This document shows, in pieces, positions 31,535-40,731 of a stretch of 64,000 bases of DNA. The first letter of the stretch is position 1. Each line of letters opens with the position of its first letter. The notes beneath the pieces were generated by a model that had not been told where the DNA came from, did no database searches, and worked only from the letters and a program-made list of their open reading frames with translations. The position numbers and the translations under genes were made by a program. Source of the stretch: CAVROP01 sp050008675 (GTDB lineage Bacteria; Acidobacteriota; Terriglobia; UBA7540); assembly GCA_050008675.1 (NCBI GenBank), contig JBEKME010000004.1, positions 94,622 through 158,621 on the forward strand, read 5' to 3'.

Positions 31535-32962
31535 ATGAAGCCCACCGCTTTGGTTCGCGAACTCGTGAGTATCTTGGGCCGGGACGCTGTTCTGTGGCGG
31601 CCTGAGGACCTTATGCTTTACGAATACGATGGTCTTTCTTCGCTTCGACCACCCGATGTGGTGGTTTTTCCACGAACCACGGAACACGTAGTCCAGGTGG
31701 TGAAGTTTGCCGCAAGTCGGAAGCTCTTGGTCGTTCCCCGTGGTGCGGGAACAGGTTTGAGTGGGGGCTCGCTTCCTTGTCAGGGAGGGATCCTCATTGT
31801 CTTCTCGAGGATGAAGGACATCCTTGAAATCGACATCGAGAGCCAGCGTGCCAGAGTACAACCCGGCGTAGTCAATCTCGATTTATCCTTGGCAGTCTCA
31901 GATAACGGTTATTACTTCGCGCCGGACCCTTCCAGCCAGAAGGCCTGCACCCTGGGTGGAAACGTCGCCGAGAATGCAGGGGGGCCTCATACTCTTTTGT
32001 ACGGTGTGACGACCAATCACATCTTAGGACTGGAAGTGGTATTACCGACTGGAGAAGTGATTCATACCGGCGGCAAGTTTTGGGACCCTCCTGGTTACGA
32101 TCTTACGGGTTTGTTCGTTGGGTCCGAGGGGACTCTCGGGATCGTGACGGAGATAACCGTTAGGTTGATGCGCAAGGCGGAGACGGTGGCAACACTGCTG
32201 GCGGTTTATGACCGCGTGCTCGACGCCACGCGGACGGTGGCGGCAATTACCGCACGCGGCATCACGCCCGCCGCCCTGGAAATGATCGACGGTTTCACAC
32301 TGCGCGCCATCGAAGAAGCTACGCACGCAGGCTATCCGATGGATTCAGCCGCAGTTCTCTTGATTGAGGTTGAAGGGCTCAGAGAAGCCGTTGAAGAAGA
32401 CGCGCTGCAAATCGAGTCGGTGTGCCAGGAGAACCGGGCGCGGCAAGTTCGCCGGGCAAAATCGGCAGAAGAACGCGATCTTTTCTGGAAGGGAAGAAAG
32501 AACGCCTTCGGAGCTCTGGGACGAATAAGCCCAAGCTATTATGTGCAGGATGGAGTGATTCCCCGTACACGTCTGCCCGAAATGCTGGAGTTTATTGGGC
32601 AGGTCGGGACTAAGTACAGAGTGAAGATTGGCAATATCTTTCATGCGGGCGACGGGAACCTTCATCCGATCATCCTGTTCGACCCTCGCGATGCGGACGA
32701 GTCCAGACGGGTTCGTGAGGCCGCCCAGGAAATCCTTGCCCAATGTATTGACATGGGCGGTTCAATCACCGGCGAACACGGTGTAGGCATCGAGAAGATT
32801 AACTTGATGCCCCTCCTCTTCACGGCGGATGACCTGGACATGATGCGAAAGATCAAGGGGGTTTTCAACCCGGAGGGGCTTTTCAATCCTGGGAAGGTCT
32901 TTCCTACAGGCAAGATGTGCGGCGAATTGCGTATCGGGGCGGGCGTAGGAGGCGTTCTGTGA
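31535..32962 (+). CDS. glcD: Glycolate/lactate oxidase subunit GlcD (FAD-linked)
   Basis: A 475-residue flavoprotein of the VAO family that oxidises glycolate or D-lactate to the 2-oxo acid. The FAD domain has VVPRGAGTGLSGGS, CTLGGNVAENAGGPH and FVGSEGTLGIVTEI. The C-terminal substrate domain has IGNIFHAGDGNLHP and ITGEHGVGIEK with the metal-binding histidines. It overlaps glcE by four bases. ATG at 31535 is preferred over an upstream start, because homology begins at PTALVRELVSILG. Confidence 0.93.
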   Translation: MKPTALVRELVSILGRDAVLWRPEDLMLYEYDGLSSLRPPDVVVFPRTTEHVVQVVKFAASRKLLVVPRGAGTGLSGGSLPCQGGILIVFSRMKDILEIDIESQRARVQPGVVNLDLSLAVSDNGYYFAPDPSSQKACTLGGNVAENAGGPHTLLYGVTTNHILGLEVVLPTGEVIHTGGKFWDPPGYDLTGLFVGSEGTLGIVTEITVRLMRKAETVATLLAVYDRVLDATRTVAAITARGITPAALEMIDGFTLRAIEEATHAGYPMDSAAVLLIEVEGLREAVEEDALQIESVCQENRARQVRRAKSAEERDLFWKGRKNAFGALGRISPSYYVQDGVIPRTRLPEMLEFIGQVGTKYRVKIGNIFHAGDGNLHPIILFDPRDADESRRVREAAQEILAQCIDMGGSITGEHGVGIEKINLMPLLFTADDLDMMRKIKGVFNPEGLFNPGKVFPTGKMCGELRIGAGVGGVL

Positions 32963-34311
32963 CCACGGCTGTGGAATCCGTCCGTAGGTCCTTAGGCGCG
33001 ATAGTAGGTGAATCGCATGTTGTTTCAGAACCCACAGCCTGCGCGGCGATGGCGGTAGGAGGGAGGGTTCCCCAGTACGTTGTGGACCCACCTACAGCGG
33101 AGAGTGTTGCCGCGGTCCTGAAGTTCGCCGCTGACCGTGACCTCGCTGTGATCCCTCGCGGCAACGGCACCAAGCTCCCCATAGGCAGCCCGCCCCGCCG
33201 TTACGACCTTGCCTTGTCACTCAAAGAATTGAACCATGTCTGGCATTATGAACCGGCGGACCTGACGACCAGCGTTGAAGCTGGGATGAAGCTGGGGGAC
33301 TTCCAGGACTTTCTGAGAGGCGAGGGGCTTTGGCTCCCCTTGGACCCGCTCGGTGGGGCAAGGGCAAGCATAGGGGGCATCCTGGCAACCAACTCGGCGG
33401 GACCGTTACGCCTTCGTTTTGGCTCACCACGTGACATGGTGCTCGGAATAAAGGTTGCCACCACAGAAGGGAAGCTGATCAAGAGCGGCGGCCGGGTGGT
33501 GAAGAACGTAGCGGGATACGATCTTTGCAAGCTCCTCGTGGGCTCTTATGGGACGTTGGGAGTGATAGTGGAAGCCAGCTTCAAACTGTTTCCGCGGCCC
33601 GCTACGCGCGCCACATTCGTGCTTCAACCGGGGACACTCGGTCTGGCTCGAGACTTGCGCAGGCGAATCCTGAACTCGCCTCTGGAACCCCTGTGCTTGG
33701 TCCTCTTTAACGCTGAGGCCTCGAGCCTTCTCCACAACGGGCCGCCTCCAGGAGACGCACAAGGACTGGAACTCTGGATAGAAGTTGGTGGCTCGCCGAG
33801 AATCCTGGAGAGGCACGCCAGGGATCTCGCCGAAATGGGACGATCTATGGGCGTCCCGAGCCGCCAGTTGAATGAGCAAGCGGCGGAGAGTTGCTGGCTT
33901 CGGTTAAGAGACTATGAGCAATTGTTTGCGGACTCTTTCCCCGACGTCATGGTTCTGAAGGCTTCGCTGCCGATTGCCAGCTCCGAGGAATTTCTCAGCT
34001 TTGCCCAGCAGGTGGCTGAGGGTGAAGAGGTGAAGATGGCCAGCTTTGCCCAGGTGGGCGTTGGCATAGTGCATCTGGGCTTATGGGGTGTGAAGCTGGG
34101 AACCGCCGCTGACCGCTTGGTGACGAATACTCGTAAAGCTGCTGCAAGCCTGGGGGGAGCGCTGGTGGTGGAGCAATATCCAAACGGCTTTAATGCCGAA
34201 CGAGACGTGTGGGGCCCGAGGGGCGACCATCTGGAAGCCATGCGAAGATTGAAGGCGGCGTGGGATCCCAAGGACATCCTTTCGCCAGGCAGGTTTGTAG
34301 GAGGGCTTTAG
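32959..34311 (+). CDS. glcE: Glycolate oxidase subunit GlcE (FAD-binding)
   Basis: A 450-residue second FAD-binding subunit with AVIPRGNGTKLPIG, ASIGGILATNSAGPLRLRFG and NVAGYDLCKLLVGSYGTLGV. Translation begins at GTG 32959, which overlaps the glcD stop (GTGA) and has GGAGG six bases upstream. This excludes the longer frame from 32917. The end RLKAAWDPKDILSPGRFVGG is typical. A heptamer repeat array separates it from glcF. Confidence 0.92.
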   Translation: MTTAVESVRRSLGAIVGESHVVSEPTACAAMAVGGRVPQYVVDPPTAESVAAVLKFAADRDLAVIPRGNGTKLPIGSPPRRYDLALSLKELNHVWHYEPADLTTSVEAGMKLGDFQDFLRGEGLWLPLDPLGGARASIGGILATNSAGPLRLRFGSPRDMVLGIKVATTEGKLIKSGGRVVKNVAGYDLCKLLVGSYGTLGVIVEASFKLFPRPATRATFVLQPGTLGLARDLRRRILNSPLEPLCLVLFNAEASSLLHNGPPPGDAQGLELWIEVGGSPRILERHARDLAEMGRSMGVPSRQLNEQAAESCWLRLRDYEQLFADSFPDVMVLKASLPIASSEEFLSFAQQVAEGEEVKMASFAQVGVGIVHLGLWGVKLGTAADRLVTNTRKAAASLGGALVVEQYPNGFNAERDVWGPRGDHLEAMRRLKAAWDPKDILSPGRFVGGL

Positions 34312-34480
34312 GCGGAAAGCGGAAAGCGGCAGGCAGAAAGCAGAAGGCGGAAGGCAGAAAGCAGAAGGCGGAAGGCAGAAAGCAGAAGGCGGAAGGCAGT
34401 AGGCAGTAAGCAGAGGGTGGATTTTTCCCCACCTACCTCCTACCACCTACCGCCTACCACCTACCGCCTACCACCTACCG
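34311..34480. repeat. Two heptamer arrays between glcE and glcF
   Basis: From 34311 to 34413 run purine-rich heptamers (GGCGGAA, AGCAGAA, GGCAGAA, ending GGCAGTA). From 34430 to 34480 run CCTACCA/CCTACCG heptamers. The arrays lie inside a probable operon, leaving only ~20 bases before the glcF start. Confidence 0.85.
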
Positions 34481-34496
34481 TACGAGGGGAACCATT

Positions 34497-35870
34497 TTGA
34501 GCAAGAGGGATTCCGCCGCAGGGCGGGCAGGAGTCGAGGAGAATGGTAGCGGGTACGGCCCAGGTGAAGCCCCCCGTTGGGCGGACTACTCCAGGTGCGT
34601 TCGTTGCGGCCTTTGTCTGAATGCCTGCCCCACTTATCGCGAACTTGGCTTGGAAATGGATTCTCCCCGCGGGCGCATCTATCAAATGGTTCAGGTGGAA
34701 GGGGGCCGGTTGCCTCTGGGCGAGAGCTTCGTGCGGCACATCGACCTCTGCCTGGATTGTCGCGCTTGCGAAACCGCGTGCCCGTCGGGCGTCGAGTACG
34801 GAAAGCTGGTGGAGGTGGCGCGAGGGCAAATCGAGAAGTATTACAAGCGGCCCCCTCTTGCCGCCCTTTTGAGGAAGCTCTTCTACTACGAACTCCTTCC
34901 TTACCGCCAAAGGCTGGAAGTGGCAGGGAAGATTCTGCGTTTCTATCAAAGGTCCGGCTTGGAGAGGCTGGTCCTTGCGTCTCGCCTCCTGAAGCTCTTG
35001 CCGTGGAGCTTGGAGCGCGTAGCAGGACTCGCGCCACGGATGGAAAAACCGTTCTTTACGGAGCGCCTGGGCACGGTTGTTCCTGCCGTGGGGACTCGCC
35101 GTTACAGGGTGGCGTTCTTTGCCGGGTGTATCGCCAACCTATCCTTTGCGCGGCTGAATGATGCGACGCTGCGCGTGCTCGCCAAGAATGGATGTGAGGT
35201 GGTCATTCCCGCTGAGCAGGGATGCTGCGGCGCGCTGCACGTCCACGCGGGTATGCGCGACCTGGCGCGCGAGCTGGCCAAACGGAACATCCGCGCCTTC
35301 CTGGCCGATGGGTTTGACGCGGTCATTACGAACGCGGCGGGCTGTGGCTCGGTTTTGAAGGAATATCCGCTTCTCTTTCAAGAAGACGACCGGGACTATT
35401 TTGAGCCGGCACAGGCCTTTTCCGGGAAGCTTCGAGATGTGACGGAATTCCTGGCAGGTATTGACTTTAATAAGGAGTTCGCGGTAACTCGGGTGCGGGC
35501 GACTTATCAGGACTCCTGCCACCTGGGTCATGCGCAAAGGATTCGGTCGGCGCCGAGGAAGTTGCTGGCGGCAGTACCGGGGCTGGAGCTTATCGAATTA
35601 AAGGAATCAGAGATCTGTTGTGGAAGCGCCGGGATTTACAACGTGGTTCACAACGACTTGGCGGAAAAACTTCTCCAGAATAAAATGCGGCGGATTGAGG
35701 AGACGAAAGCCGACCTTATCCTGACCGCGAATCCCGGCTGCCTGCTCCAGTTGCGTGCCGGTGTTTCGCGCGCTGGAGGCGAACGTCGGGTGCTCCATGT
35801 TGTAGAACTACTGGACGAAGCTTATCGGGGCTCAACGGCCTTCACGCTGCGGCAACCGGAACGGATGTAG
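34497..35870 (+). CDS. glcF: Glycolate oxidase iron-sulfur subunit GlcF
   Basis: A 457-residue protein with two ferredoxin-type clusters (CVRCGLCLNACPTY and CLDCRACETACPSG). Two cysteine-rich CCG domains follow (AFFAGC, PAEQGCCGALHVHAG; DSCHLGHAQR, ESEICCGSAGIYN). It passes electrons from the flavin subunits to the membrane quinone pool. It starts with TTG at 34497, preceded by GAGGGG. Together with glcD and glcE it completes the oxidase. Confidence 0.93.
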   Translation: MSKRDSAAGRAGVEENGSGYGPGEAPRWADYSRCVRCGLCLNACPTYRELGLEMDSPRGRIYQMVQVEGGRLPLGESFVRHIDLCLDCRACETACPSGVEYGKLVEVARGQIEKYYKRPPLAALLRKLFYYELLPYRQRLEVAGKILRFYQRSGLERLVLASRLLKLLPWSLERVAGLAPRMEKPFFTERLGTVVPAVGTRRYRVAFFAGCIANLSFARLNDATLRVLAKNGCEVVIPAEQGCCGALHVHAGMRDLARELAKRNIRAFLADGFDAVITNAAGCGSVLKEYPLLFQEDDRDYFEPAQAFSGKLRDVTEFLAGIDFNKEFAVTRVRATYQDSCHLGHAQRIRSAPRKLLAAVPGLELIELKESEICCGSAGIYNVVHNDLAEKLLQNKMRRIEETKADLILTANPGCLLQLRAGVSRAGGERRVLHVVELLDEAYRGSTAFTLRQPERM

Positions 35871-35886
35871 GCCGGGCCTGCTACAG

Positions 35887-36090
35887 GTGCTGAATGGCCC
35901 CTATGTGGACTCGAAAGAGCAACTGGGTGGCTACTTTATCATCGACGTGGCCGACCTCGATGCCGCGATCTCGTGGGCAGCCTGCTGCCCGGCCACAAGT
36001 CACGGTGTTGTCGAGGTGCGTCCACTTGGGGGAATGCCGACGGGAGCTGCCCATGAGTACGAATTTGGGAGCTGCTCGTCACCGGGATAA
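35887..36090 (+). pseudogene. YCII-domain remnant
   Basis: The frame opens inside the domain: NGPYVDSKEQLGGYFIIDVA, DLDAAISWAACCPA and HGVVEVRPLG. These match the second half of the DGPF/YCII family. The first ~45 residues, including the catalytic His-Asp region, are absent, and only a GTG without a site precedes it. YCII genes often neighbour RibD_C-type reductases, as here, so the fragment is likely what remains of a former pair. Confidence 0.65.
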
Positions 36091-36105
36091 AAAGGGAGAA
36101 GAATC

Positions 36106-36666
36106 ATGCGGAAATTAGCCGTTTTCAATAATGTGACGCTGGATGGTTACATTGCAGACATAAACGGCGACATGAGCTGGGCACACAAGCAGGATGCGGA
36201 GTGGAATACATTTGTCCAAGAGAATGCCAGCGGCGGAGGCGAGCTTTTGTTCGGCAGGATTACCTATGAGCTCATGACAAGCTACTGGCCGACACCGTAT
36301 GCGATGAAGAATGACCCTATTGTGGCCGAACGGATGAATAATCTGCCGAAGGTCGTGTTTTCGAGAACCCTGGAAAAGGCGTCGTGGAACAATACGAAGC
36401 TGGTGAAGGGCGACATGGCGGCGGAAATACGAAAGATGAAGAAAAAGCCCGGAGAGAACATGGTGGTTTTTGGAAGCGGCAGCGTTGTTTCGCAATTGGC
36501 GCAGGAGGGTTTGATCGACGAATACCAGATCGTGGTGAATCCCGTCGCTCTGGGCAAGGGGAGGACGATGTTCGAGGGCATCAAAGAGAAGCTGACCCTG
36601 AAGCTGACCAAGACGCGGACCTTCGGCAATGGGAATGTCTTGCTGTGCTACGAGCCCATGGCGTGA
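36106..36666 (+). CDS. Dihydrofolate-reductase-like protein (RibD C-terminal family)
   Basis: A 186-residue NADPH-dependent reductase fold: KLAVFNNVTLDGYIADINGD at the start, GELLFGRITYELMTSYWP, KVVFSRTLEKASWNNTKLV, MVVFGSGSVVSQLAQEGLID and NPVALGKGRTMFEGI. These stand-alone proteins resemble RibD_C, but their substrates are mostly unknown. GGGAGAAG precedes the start. It directly follows the YCII remnant. Confidence 0.85.
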   Translation: MRKLAVFNNVTLDGYIADINGDMSWAHKQDAEWNTFVQENASGGGELLFGRITYELMTSYWPTPYAMKNDPIVAERMNNLPKVVFSRTLEKASWNNTKLVKGDMAAEIRKMKKKPGENMVVFGSGSVVSQLAQEGLIDEYQIVVNPVALGKGRTMFEGIKEKLTLKLTKTRTFGNGNVLLCYEPMA

Positions 36667-36812
36667 AGGAGGAGCACAATAGGGTAAAAGGATCTAGGAG
36701 GATAATCAGGGCATCGATCCTCAAAACAAGCCCCAGACCAACAGAATAAGTCCGTGCAGCCACCCGCGGCTCGCCTATCGAGGCATACAAGTCAAACGGA
36801 GAGGTCGTGATA

Positions 36813-38558
36813 ATGGGTACGAAGACGCCGGTGAATGTGAACAACGTATTGGATCCGACGGATGCTCCCGGGAAGCATCACTTGCAGGATTATGAGGCCG
36901 CTTACAAGAGCTTCAGGTGGGAGGATGCTCATAAGGAGTTTGATTGGAGCCGCACCGGTAAGGTGAACATGGCGCATGAGGCCATCGACAAGCACCTGAC
37001 CCGAGGCCGGCGGAATAAGCTCGCTCTGATTTATACCGACCGCGAATATACGGCGCGGCTCACTTTCGAGGACCTCTCGCTTCAGTCGAATCGCTTTGCC
37101 AACGTCCTGAGGAAGCTCGGAGTTGTAAAAGGGGACCGCGTCTTTGTGTTCCTGGGACGTCGGCCGGAACTCTATATCGCCATTCTTGGAATCTTGAAGA
37201 TTGGGGCCATCCCCAGCCCACTTTTCGAAGCTTTTATGGAAGACGCGGTCCGCGATCGCATGGCGAACGCGGAAGCCGTGGCCCTGGTGACCTCTCCCGC
37301 ACTGCTGGACCGAGTCCCGCAATGGGAACTGCCGACACTCAGGCACGTGCTCCTGGTCGGCGCGGTTCCCGATGGATTGCCCCAGGGACATTATAGTTTC
37401 GAAGCGTTAGTGGAAGGGGCGGAGGACAAGACCGAAATCGAGTGGCTGACGCTGGATGATCCGCTGATCATCCACTACACCTCGGGCTCTACCGGCAAGC
37501 CCAAGGGCGTGCTCCACGTGCAGCGTGCCATGCTGGGCCATTTGATGACCGGCAGGTGGGTCCTCGACATTCAGGAAGACGATGTTTATTGGTGTACGGC
37601 AGACCCCGGCTGGGTAACAGGTACCTCCTACGGAATTTTCGCGGCCTGGTTGAATGGAGCGACCAACCTGATTCGCGGCGGACGCTTTAACGCAAGTGAG
37701 TGGTACGGCACGATTGAGAAGTTCCGGGTGAACATCTGGTATAGCGCTCCCACGGCATTCCGGATGCTGATGGCGGCCGGCGAGGAGGCGGCGAAGCAGT
37801 ACGATCTCTCCTCCCTCAGGCACGTCCTCAGCGTGGGAGAACCCCTGAATCCGGAAGTCGTATGGTGGGGCTGGAAAACTTACGGGCGAAGGATCCACGA
37901 TAACTGGTGGATGACCGAAACCGGTCATATCCTCATTTCAAACTATCCCTCCATGACCATCCGCCCCGGTTCAATGGGAAAGCCCGTTCCGGGCGTCACG
38001 GCGAGCATCGTGGATGACGATGGCAGGGAGTTGCCGCCCCATACCTTGGGGAATCTGGTGATCAAGCCTGGCTGGCCCGGCATGATGCCGACCATCTGGA
38101 AACAGCCGGCACGTTACCGGGCCTATTTTCGCATTCCGGGGTGGTACGTCACCGGCGATAGCGCCTACCGCGACCCAGATGGGTATTTCTGGTTCCAGGG
38201 CCGTGTGGATGACCTCATCATCACGGCGGGTGAGAATGTGGGACCATTCGAGGTGGAGAGTTGCCTCGTCGAGCACCCAGCGGTAGCCGAGGCGGGAGTG
38301 ATCGGAAAGCCGGACGCTTTGCGCGGTCACATCATTAAAGCGTTTATTTCGCTCCGCGAAGGATACCAGCCCAGCGACGAATTGAAAGATGAGATCCAGA
38401 AATTTGTCCGCCAGAAGCTGGCGGCACATGCGGCCCCCCGTGAGATCGAGTTCAAACAAAAGCTCCCCAAAACGCGCAGCGGGAAGATTATGCGGCGAGT
38501 TCTGAAGGCCTGGGAACTGGGCTTGCCCACGGGAGACCTGTCAACGCTGGAAAGTTGA
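36813..38558 (+). CDS. acsA: Acetyl-CoA synthetase, short AMP-forming type
   Basis: A 581-residue ANL-family ligase activating acetate with ATP and CoA. Motifs are IIHYTSGSTGKPKGVLH, DPGWVTGTSYG, DNWWMTETGHI, GWYVTGDSAYRD, GRVDDLIITAGENV and LPKTRSGKIMRRVLKAW, the last with the lysine that is acetylated in regulation. At ~580 residues it matches the shorter AcsA branch rather than the ~650-residue Acs. AGAGG lies eight bases before ATG 36813. Propionate or another small acid could also be used. Confidence 0.88.
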   Translation: MGTKTPVNVNNVLDPTDAPGKHHLQDYEAAYKSFRWEDAHKEFDWSRTGKVNMAHEAIDKHLTRGRRNKLALIYTDREYTARLTFEDLSLQSNRFANVLRKLGVVKGDRVFVFLGRRPELYIAILGILKIGAIPSPLFEAFMEDAVRDRMANAEAVALVTSPALLDRVPQWELPTLRHVLLVGAVPDGLPQGHYSFEALVEGAEDKTEIEWLTLDDPLIIHYTSGSTGKPKGVLHVQRAMLGHLMTGRWVLDIQEDDVYWCTADPGWVTGTSYGIFAAWLNGATNLIRGGRFNASEWYGTIEKFRVNIWYSAPTAFRMLMAAGEEAAKQYDLSSLRHVLSVGEPLNPEVVWWGWKTYGRRIHDNWWMTETGHILISNYPSMTIRPGSMGKPVPGVTASIVDDDGRELPPHTLGNLVIKPGWPGMMPTIWKQPARYRAYFRIPGWYVTGDSAYRDPDGYFWFQGRVDDLIITAGENVGPFEVESCLVEHPAVAEAGVIGKPDALRGHIIKAFISLREGYQPSDELKDEIQKFVRQKLAAHAAPREIEFKQKLPKTRSGKIMRRVLKAWELGLPTGDLSTLES

Positions 38559-38620
38559 GATGTCGCCTCCGGTTCTTGTAGCATACGCAACACGAGTCAG
38601 GTTCTTGCCGCGGCGCGAAG

Positions 38621-38778
38621 ATTTCTCCTTGTGTCGTTAGCGCCTCCGTGTTCTCCGTGGCCAGAAGGGCTTCAACACAGAGGTCACTGAGATGCTCCGT
38701 GTGCTCTGTGTTCAAGTTTGAAAGGCACGGAGGACACAGAGGGTCTCGTTTTGTTTGCGGCTAACAGCCGCGCTGTTC
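38621..38778. repeat. CTCCGTG-type interspersed repeat, copy 3
   Basis: The spacer between the convergent acsA and sugar kinase genes is almost wholly this repeat (TTGTGTCGTTAGCGCCTCCG, GTGCTCTGTGTTCAAGTTTG, TAACAGCCGCGCTGT). It resembles copy 2 at 25140 more closely than copy 1. Confidence 0.75.
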
Positions 38779-38781
38779 AAG

Positions 38782-39672
38782 CTACTGCCTTGAAAGCGCG
38801 TCTGCTTCTTCGATAGTCCAGGAAGGGGTTCCTCCGGGACGGCTGGCGACCAAGGCCCCAACTCGGTTAGCGAAATCAGCCACTTCCTGGGCAGGCCACC
38901 CCCATCCCATGCCGTGGACGAAGGCGGCGGCGAAGGCGTCGCCGGCTCCTACCGTATCCGCGACGCGAACCTCGTACCCTTCCGCTTCGGCGTAATTGTC
39001 ACCCACCAACAGCACGCACCCTGCTTCTCCCCGCGTGACACAGACTGCCTCCCATCCAAATTTACGTGCTGTGCCTTTGCAAAAATCCTCCAGCGAACGA
39101 TACGACCAGCCAAACATGGACTGAATCATATCGACTTCCTGCTCATTGAGCTTCACGGCGGTGGCGAGGGACATCAATTCATTAACCAGTGAGGCCTCAT
39201 AACAATTCTCACGCAGGTTCACATCGTAGAAGCGGCGGGCTTCCGGGTTGGCGTCAAGCACCTTCAAGGTCAGCGCCTTTGCTTTGGGGCTCATCTGAAA
39301 CAGCGTTCCGAAGTAAATCCAGTCAGGCCGGCGAGATGAAAGTGCTCCGAGGTCCCCATCCGAGAGTTCGGGGAAGTCGTAGGCAGCGGGCCGGTGGATG
39401 ATGAAATGCGGCTGGCCTGAGGTGTCGAGGCTGACCGTGACTATCCCGGTGGGGTGATCCTTCTCCTGGCGGACGAAACGCGTAGGCAGGCCCATAGCGT
39501 CCATCCCTTCCAGGATGTGTCGACCCCTTTGGTCTTGGCCTACAGCGCTGATGAAGGATACCGAGTGCCCCAATATTTTGGCGTGCGCGCCAAAATTGAA
39601 AGCAGCTCCACCCAGGTGTTCTGTGTCCCCGAATACATCCCATAATACTTCACCGATGCTAATAATGTTCAT
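38782..39672 (-). CDS. PfkB-family carbohydrate kinase
   Basis: A 296-residue ribokinase-like enzyme that phosphorylates a sugar, possibly fructose. Signatures are HLGGAAFNFGAHAKILGHSV near the start and VADTVGAGDAFAAAFVHGM, with the catalytic Asp and anion hole, near the end. NLRENCYEASLVNELMSLA lies between. No sugar transporter or regulator is adjacent. The start at 39672 follows GAGCTGACC. Confidence 0.85.
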   Translation of the reverse strand: MNIISIGEVLWDVFGDTEHLGGAAFNFGAHAKILGHSVSFISAVGQDQRGRHILEGMDAMGLPTRFVRQEKDHPTGIVTVSLDTSGQPHFIIHRPAAYDFPELSDGDLGALSSRRPDWIYFGTLFQMSPKAKALTLKVLDANPEARRFYDVNLRENCYEASLVNELMSLATAVKLNEQEVDMIQSMFGWSYRSLEDFCKGTARKFGWEAVCVTRGEAGCVLLVGDNYAEAEGYEVRVADTVGAGDAFAAAFVHGMGWGWPAQEVADFANRVGALVASRPGGTPSWTIEEADALSRQ

Positions 39673-39834
39673 GGTCAGCTCCCCGCCACTCCGCCGCGCA
39701 AAATACGTCGAGAAGTGTCAAACCTACATCTGTGCGCGCGGAGATATTATGCTGGTTCTCCGAACGATGCAATCGCCCGGTAAAACACGAGGCGAGCCGG
39801 TTTGACGTGGTAACGGCATCTGGGAATGGGCACC

Positions 39835-39942
39835 GGTGTCATTTGCGAGACATGGGCGGTGCAAGCGTCGGTCATTCGCGTCCCGCCATGGCGGGACGCG
39901 AATGACCGACGTTTGGAAAGGGATCCCATCCCAAATGACTCC
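39835..39942. repeat. MITE-like nested palindromic element, copy 2
   Basis: The outer ends are GGTGTCATTTG and CAAATGACTCC. The core palindrome is CATTCGCGTCCCGCCATGGC with its mirror, different from the inner palindrome of copy 1. The rest of the 39673-39988 spacer is gene-free. Confidence 0.7.
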
Positions 39943-39950
39943 ACCATCGT

Positions 39951-39979
39951 TTGTATTATCTTGAAATATAGCGTATTAT
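39951..39979 (+). promoter_or_regulatory. Promoter of the RHH/ParE operon
   Basis: TTGTAT (39951-39956), a 17-base spacer and TATTAT (39974-39979) give a good sigma-70-type match in an AT-rich pocket. Transcription would start near 39986, almost at the ATG of the antitoxin (39989), so the message may be leaderless. Confidence 0.55.
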
Positions 39980-39988
39980 GTGACCTCT

Positions 39989-40240
39989 ATGCGAAAGCAG
40001 GCCAACAACAAGAAGACGGTAAGTTTCCGGCTGGACGCGGAGAAGGTCGCCGATCTAGACGAACTGGGAAAGGCACACGCCCGTGACCGCACCTTTCTGC
40101 TCAATGAGGCGGTGGACGCCTACCTTGACGTGCAGCGCTGGCAGCTCGCGCATATCAAGGAAAGCATTCGGCAGGCCGACTCGGGGATGGGGATACCCCA
40201 CGAAGAGCTCGTAGCCAAGTGGCGGCGGCGGCTGCGATGA
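39989..40240 (+). CDS. Ribbon-helix-helix (CopG/ParD-like) antitoxin
   Basis: An 83-residue protein with an N-terminal RHH motif (KKTVSFRLDAEKVADLDELG, TFLLNEAVDAYLD) for operator DNA. Its C-terminal half (QRWQLAHIKESIRQADSGMG, IPHEELVAKWRRR) is the toxin-binding part. Its stop overlaps the toxin start (ATGA). A well-formed promoter lies directly upstream and is probably autorepressed. A GTG at 39980 is an alternative start. Confidence 0.85.
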   Translation: MRKQANNKKTVSFRLDAEKVADLDELGKAHARDRTFLLNEAVDAYLDVQRWQLAHIKESIRQADSGMGIPHEELVAKWRRRLR

Positions 40241-40530
40241 CGATACGCTGGATGCCCCTCGCAGAGCAAGACCTTGAGGCGGTGTATGAATATGTTCGGC
40301 AGGATAACGAGAACGCCGCAAAACAACTTGTGGCGCGTATCTTTTCGGCGGTGGGCATGCTGACCCGTCATCCGCTCGCGGGCCGCGAAGGCCGCGTCCA
40401 AGGAACGAGGGAGCTCGCCGTCGCCCAGACGCCGTACGTTATTGCCTATCGCATCCGCCAGGACGAGATTCAGATCCTCACCGTCCTTCACGGCGCGCAA
40501 CGGTGGCCCGCAACGTTCAGCCCTAATTAG
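40237..40530 (+). CDS. parE: ParE/RelE-superfamily toxin
   Basis: A 97-residue ParE-like toxin: RWMPLAEQDLEAVYEYVRQD, AKQLVARIFSAVGMLTRHPL, GREGRVQGTRELAVAQTPYV and IAYRIRQDEIQILTVLHGAQ, with RW close by. ParE toxins poison DNA gyrase, and RelE-type relatives cut mRNA. The Pro-Tyr-Val strand and LHGAQRWP ending fit the ParE group. It is coupled to the RHH antitoxin by a four-base overlap. Confidence 0.88.
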   Translation: MTIRWMPLAEQDLEAVYEYVRQDNENAAKQLVARIFSAVGMLTRHPLAGREGRVQGTRELAVAQTPYVIAYRIRQDEIQILTVLHGAQRWPATFSPN

Positions 40531-40548
40531 CGCATCCCTCTCGCCCAC

Positions 40549-40655
40549 CTTGCCGTTCTCTCTCACGGCTTGCCGGGAGGCAAAAGGACACTTCGCCGCC
40601 TCGTTTCGTGCTTTACGGAAGCATTCGAGATCAACCCAAGCGCCGCAACGGTAAT
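40549..40655. repeat. Interspersed repeat, GCTTTACGGAAGCATTCGA type, copy 1
   Basis: The block TCGCCCACCTTGCCGTTCTC to AGCGCCGCAACGGTAATGCG recurs at 41574-41704 with small changes. Both copies flank the lipoprotein gene and lie on the same strand, so recombination between them could delete it. Confidence 0.65.
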
Positions 40656-40731
40656 GCGGAAAACGACCGTCTGCGCCAGCCAGCAGATTGGCGCGACATG
40701 CCACCAGTCGTCATATGCAGGAGCGAGACGC

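Noticed and set aside
36105..36666. Genuine folate-pathway dihydrofolate reductase linked to the pterin cluster
   Set aside because: The motifs match the RibD_C-type family and not FolA, and the gene is 11 kb away from the pterin genes.
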